NCBI GenBank assembly: GCA_025964055.1
Contig: JAOPZP010000176.1
Coordinates: 1-8,211 of the forward strand
DNA: 8,211 nt
Direction of reading: 5' to 3'
DNA from: Conexibacter sp.
GTDB taxonomy: Bacteria > Actinomycetota > Thermoleophilia > Solirubrobacterales > Solirubrobacteraceae
This document shows positions 6,002 to 8,211 of this stretch, piece by piece; within the stretch, counting starts at the first letter, position 1, and the number at the start of each line of letters is the position of its first letter. The position numbers were made by a program, and so were the translations under genes. A model generated the notes under the pieces. The model saw only the letters and a list, made by a program, of their open reading frames with translations, ran no database searches and had not been told where the DNA came from.

Positions 6002-7411
6002 CTACCGCGTCGTATCCGCCAGCGGCAGCCACACCGAGAACACCGTCCGGCCCGGCTCGGAGGCGACCGACAGCGACCCGCGGTGGCGTTCCTGGACGAT
6101 GCGGCGGGCCGTGTCGAGGCCGAGGCCGGTGCCTTCGCCGACGCCCTTGGTGGTGAAGAACGGGTCGAAGACGCGATCGAGGACCTCGGGTGGGATGCCG
6201 GGGCCGTCGTCGGCGACGTCGACGACGGCGCAGTCGCCCTCCTGGCGGGTGCTGATCGTGATCGTGCCGGTCTCGCCCAGCGCGCCGATCGCGTTGTCCA
6301 ACAGGTTGGTCCAGACCTGGTTGAGCTCGCCGCCGCGGGCGATGAGGTGCGGGAGGTCCCGGTCGTACTCGCGGACCACCTCGATCCGGGTGTGCTTGAG
6401 CTTGTGGCCGAGCACGACGAGCGTCGTCTCCAGCCCCTCGTGCACGTCGACCTCGACGACGTCGCCCTGATCCATGTAGGCGTAGGACTTGACGGCGCCG
6501 ACCAGCTGGCTCATCCGCTCGGTCGAGTCGACGATCTGCGCGGCGAGGCCCGATGCGGTCAGCGACGCCGCGACCCAGGCGACCGCCGCTTCGGTCGCGC
6601 CGTCGGCCGCGGCCTGCACGCGCGCCAGCCACGCCGCGTCGAGGCCGGCGCCGGCGAGCGCCTCGGCGTACTTCCAGCCGTCGGCCAGGCCGGCATCCTC
6701 GAGCGCGTCGCGCAGCTCGTCCTCGGCGTCGGCGGCGTCGAGGGCCGACAGCGCCGTGCGGTCGGCCGCGGCGTCGAGCGCCTCGCGCTGCAGCGCGACG
6801 AGCTGCTCCGCGTCGTCACGCGACACGCCGGCCGCGACGAAGTGCCCGATCGTCGAGCTGAGGATCGCCAGCTCCTCGCACATCGCCGACGCCGAGCGCC
6901 GCGCCGCCGCCGCCGGGTTGTTGAGCTCGTGCGCCAGGCCCGCGGCCATCGTGCCCAGCGACGCGAGCCGCTCGCGGTTCTGCTCGCGCTGGGTGATGCG
7001 CGACATGACCGGGCGGATCTGCGCCATCACCCGGCGGAACACCGGGCGGTGGCCGACGATCAGCTCGTAGGCGTCGTCGACGTCGATCGTCACCAGGCGC
7101 ACGTCGCCGTCGGCCCGCATCAGGCCCGGCACCGGCATCTCGGTGAGGACCGGGATCGCTCCCATCCAGGTCGGCGCGACGTGGCGCGCGAGCGGCTCGA
7201 GCCGCCCGTCCTCGACCGACATCATCTGGATCGTGCCCTCGAGGATGAGGTGCAGCCCCGCGGATCCCTGGCCCGCGCGCTCGAGCGTCTCGCCGGAGGC
7301 CAGGTGCCGCTCCTCGCCGGCCGCGACCCAGCGCGCGAGCTGCTCGTCGTCGAGCTCGTCGAAGAGGTCGATCGACCGCAGGTCCGCGACGGTGAGCACG
7401 CCCGCGGCCAC
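6002..7411 (-). CDS. Soluble sensor histidine kinase with N-terminal cNMP-binding-like domain
   Basis: This 469-residue cytoplasmic histidine kinase probably reports the state of its flavoprotein partner or a small ligand to an unlinked regulator. Residues about 10-125 resemble a cyclic-nucleotide-binding (Crp-type) beta-roll (LFDELDDEQLARW, GLHLILEGTIQ). The usual phosphate-binding Glu is replaced (MGAIPVLTEMP, Ala85), so cAMP binding is doubtful. The H-box is at His161 (LAHELNNPAAAARR), the N-box at NQVWTNLLDN ending in Asn373, G1 at DDGPGIP (401-407), the F-box at DPFFTTK (416-422) and G2 at GTGLGL (427-432). His161 and Asn373 are 212 residues apart, far more than the usual 100-120. The extra Ala/Asp-rich helical segment lies at about 185-290, before KSYAYMDQG. 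No membrane segment is visible. The GTG at 7411-7409 overlaps the upstream TAG by one base, so the genes are translationally coupled. Confidence 0.9.
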   Translation of the reverse strand: MAAGVLTVADLRSIDLFDELDDEQLARWVAAGEERHLASGETLERAGQGSAGLHLILEGTIQMMSVEDGRLEPLARHVAPTWMGAIPVLTEMPVPGLMRADGDVRLVTIDVDDAYELIVGHRPVFRRVMAQIRPVMSRITQREQNRERLASLGTMAAGLAHELNNPAAAARRSASAMCEELAILSSTIGHFVAAGVSRDDAEQLVALQREALDAAADRTALSALDAADAEDELRDALEDAGLADGWKYAEALAGAGLDAAWLARVQAAADGATEAAVAWVAASLTASGLAAQIVDSTERMSQLVGAVKSYAYMDQGDVVEVDVHEGLETTLVVLGHKLKHTRIEVVREYDRDLPHLIARGGELNQVWTNLLDNAIGALGETGTITISTRQEGDCAVVDVADDGPGIPPEVLDRVFDPFFTTKGVGEGTGLGLDTARRIVQERHRGSLSVASEPGRTVFSVWLPLADTTR

Positions 7412-8211
7412 TAGGCGCCCGCCAGGTACTCGTGGATGAGCGAGACCGACATGGAGCCCTCGCCGACCGCGCTGGCGACGCGCTTGATCGAGCGCGCCCG
7501 GACGTCGCCGGCGACGAAGACGCCCGGCACGCTGGACTCGAGCGCCAGCGGCTCGCGGTCCAGCGGCCAGCCCGCGTCGCGCACGTCGGGCCCCGCCAGG
7601 ATGAAGCCGCGGTCGTCGCGGGCGACGACGCCGTCCAGCCAGTCGGTGCGCGGCACCGCGCCGATGAACACGAAGCAGGCATCGACCTCCTCGAGGGTCT
7701 CGGAGCCGTCGGCGTTGCGGATCAGCAGGCGCTTGAGCCGCTCGTCGCCGCCGTCGCCCTCGGCGCCCAGCGCGGTTGCGCCGGTGCGCACGTCGACGTT
7801 GTCGAGCGCCGCGATCTGCTCGATGAGGTAGTGCGACATGCCCTTCGCGAGGTCGGCGGCGCGGACCACCATGGTGACCTTGCGCGCATAGCCGCTGAAG
7901 TACACCGCGGCCTGGCCGGCGGAGTTCGCGCCGCCGATGACCACCACGTGCTGGTCTGCGCAGGCGCGCGCCTCGGTCATCGCCGCGCCGTAGTAGATGC
8001 CCGCGCCGGTGAACGCCGAGAACCCCGGGGCGTCCATCTGGCGATAGGAGACGCCGGAGGCGACGAGCACGCAGTTGGCGCTGAGCGCGCCGCCGCCGCT
8101 GAGCGTCACGAGGCGACCGGCGCCCTCGACGCGCAGCGCGGTCGCGTCGCTGACGGTCAGCAGCTCGGCGCCGAGGCGGCGCGCCTGGTCGGTCGCGCGG
8201 CGCGCGAGGTC
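7411..8211 (-). CDS. Thioredoxin-reductase-like FAD/NAD(P)-binding protein without CxxC, 5' part beyond window
   Basis: The 266 residues visible are the C-terminal part of a pyridine-nucleotide flavoprotein related to thioredoxin reductase; the frame is open to the window edge. The segment LSANCVLVASGVSYR belongs to the first FAD half. The NAD(P)H-binding Rossmann motif is VVVIGGANSAGQAA, and the closing FAD motif is GVFVAGDVRARSIKRVASAVGEG. In true thioredoxin reductases the CxxC disulfide lies just before the NADPH motif. Here that stretch reads GIYYGAAMTEARACADQ, with no CxxC, so disulfide reduction by the normal route is not possible. Related proteins often have an N-terminal cyclic-nucleotide-binding domain, which would lie beyond 8211 and cannot be seen. 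It may act as an NAD(P)H or redox sensor for the kinase that follows with a one-base overlap. Confidence 0.87.
   Translation of the reverse strand, partial: DLARRATDQARRLGAELLTVSDATALRVEGAGRLVTLSGGGALSANCVLVASGVSYRQMDAPGFSAFTGAGIYYGAAMTEARACADQHVVVIGGANSAGQAAVYFSGYARKVTMVVRAADLAKGMSHYLIEQIAALDNVDVRTGATALGAEGDGGDERLKRLLIRNADGSETLEEVDACFVFIGAVPRTDWLDGVVARDDRGFILAGPDVRDAGWPLDREPLALESSVPGVFVAGDVRARSIKRVASAVGEGSMSVSLIHEYLAGA

Noticed and set aside
5810..7414. Plus-strand open frame opposite the histidine kinase
   Set aside because: The kinase boxes are all on the minus strand. The plus translation is repetitive and starts inside the large palindrome.

Overview
The window is GC-rich throughout and consists almost entirely of long ORFs. 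Genes overlap at their stops and starts (ATGA, TAGTG) and GTG starts are used. The FurA-type regulator and the glycosidase/HAD pair look most like actinobacterial proteins. I infer a high-GC actinobacterium, possibly in the Solirubrobacterales/Thermoleophilia, but no marker gene in the window fixes the taxon.

Layout. (1) Positions 1-3137, minus strand: a HAD-family beta-phosphoglucomutase-like gene is followed, with an ATGA overlap, by a GH65 glycoside phosphorylase/hydrolase that runs off the left edge. The pair resembles M. tuberculosis Rv3400-Rv3401 (recalled, not searched). Together they would split a glucose disaccharide such as trehalose, maltose or kojibiose and feed the glucose-1-phosphate into glycolysis. 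(2) Positions 3138-3200: a 63-base divergent promoter region containing a perfect 5-3-5 inverted repeat. (3) Positions 3201-5305, plus strand: a FurA/CatR-type peroxide and metal sensor and a monofunctional heme catalase, overlapping by ATGA. This is a peroxide-defence operon, closed by a strong intrinsic terminator at 5333-5364. (4) Positions 5306-6001: a non-coding gap of about 700 bases between convergent genes. It holds an organised repeat island: two long inverted arms (about 5373-5487 and 5860-5990) enclose four 43-base hairpin units with a 72-82 base period and one very strong single hairpin (5790-5853). The right arm carries a 33-base tandem duplication. (5) Positions 6002-8211, minus strand: a thioredoxin-reductase-like flavoprotein without the CxxC motif, cut by the right edge, overlaps by one base a soluble histidine kinase with an N-terminal cyclic-nucleotide-binding-like domain. 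This pair looks like a redox-sensing module. No response regulator lies in the window.

The genes themselves belong to known families. The least explained part is the repeat island at 5373-5990, which has paired arms, regular hairpins and some compensatory base changes. The redox-inactive TrxR-like protein with its coupled kinase is the second item worth attention.
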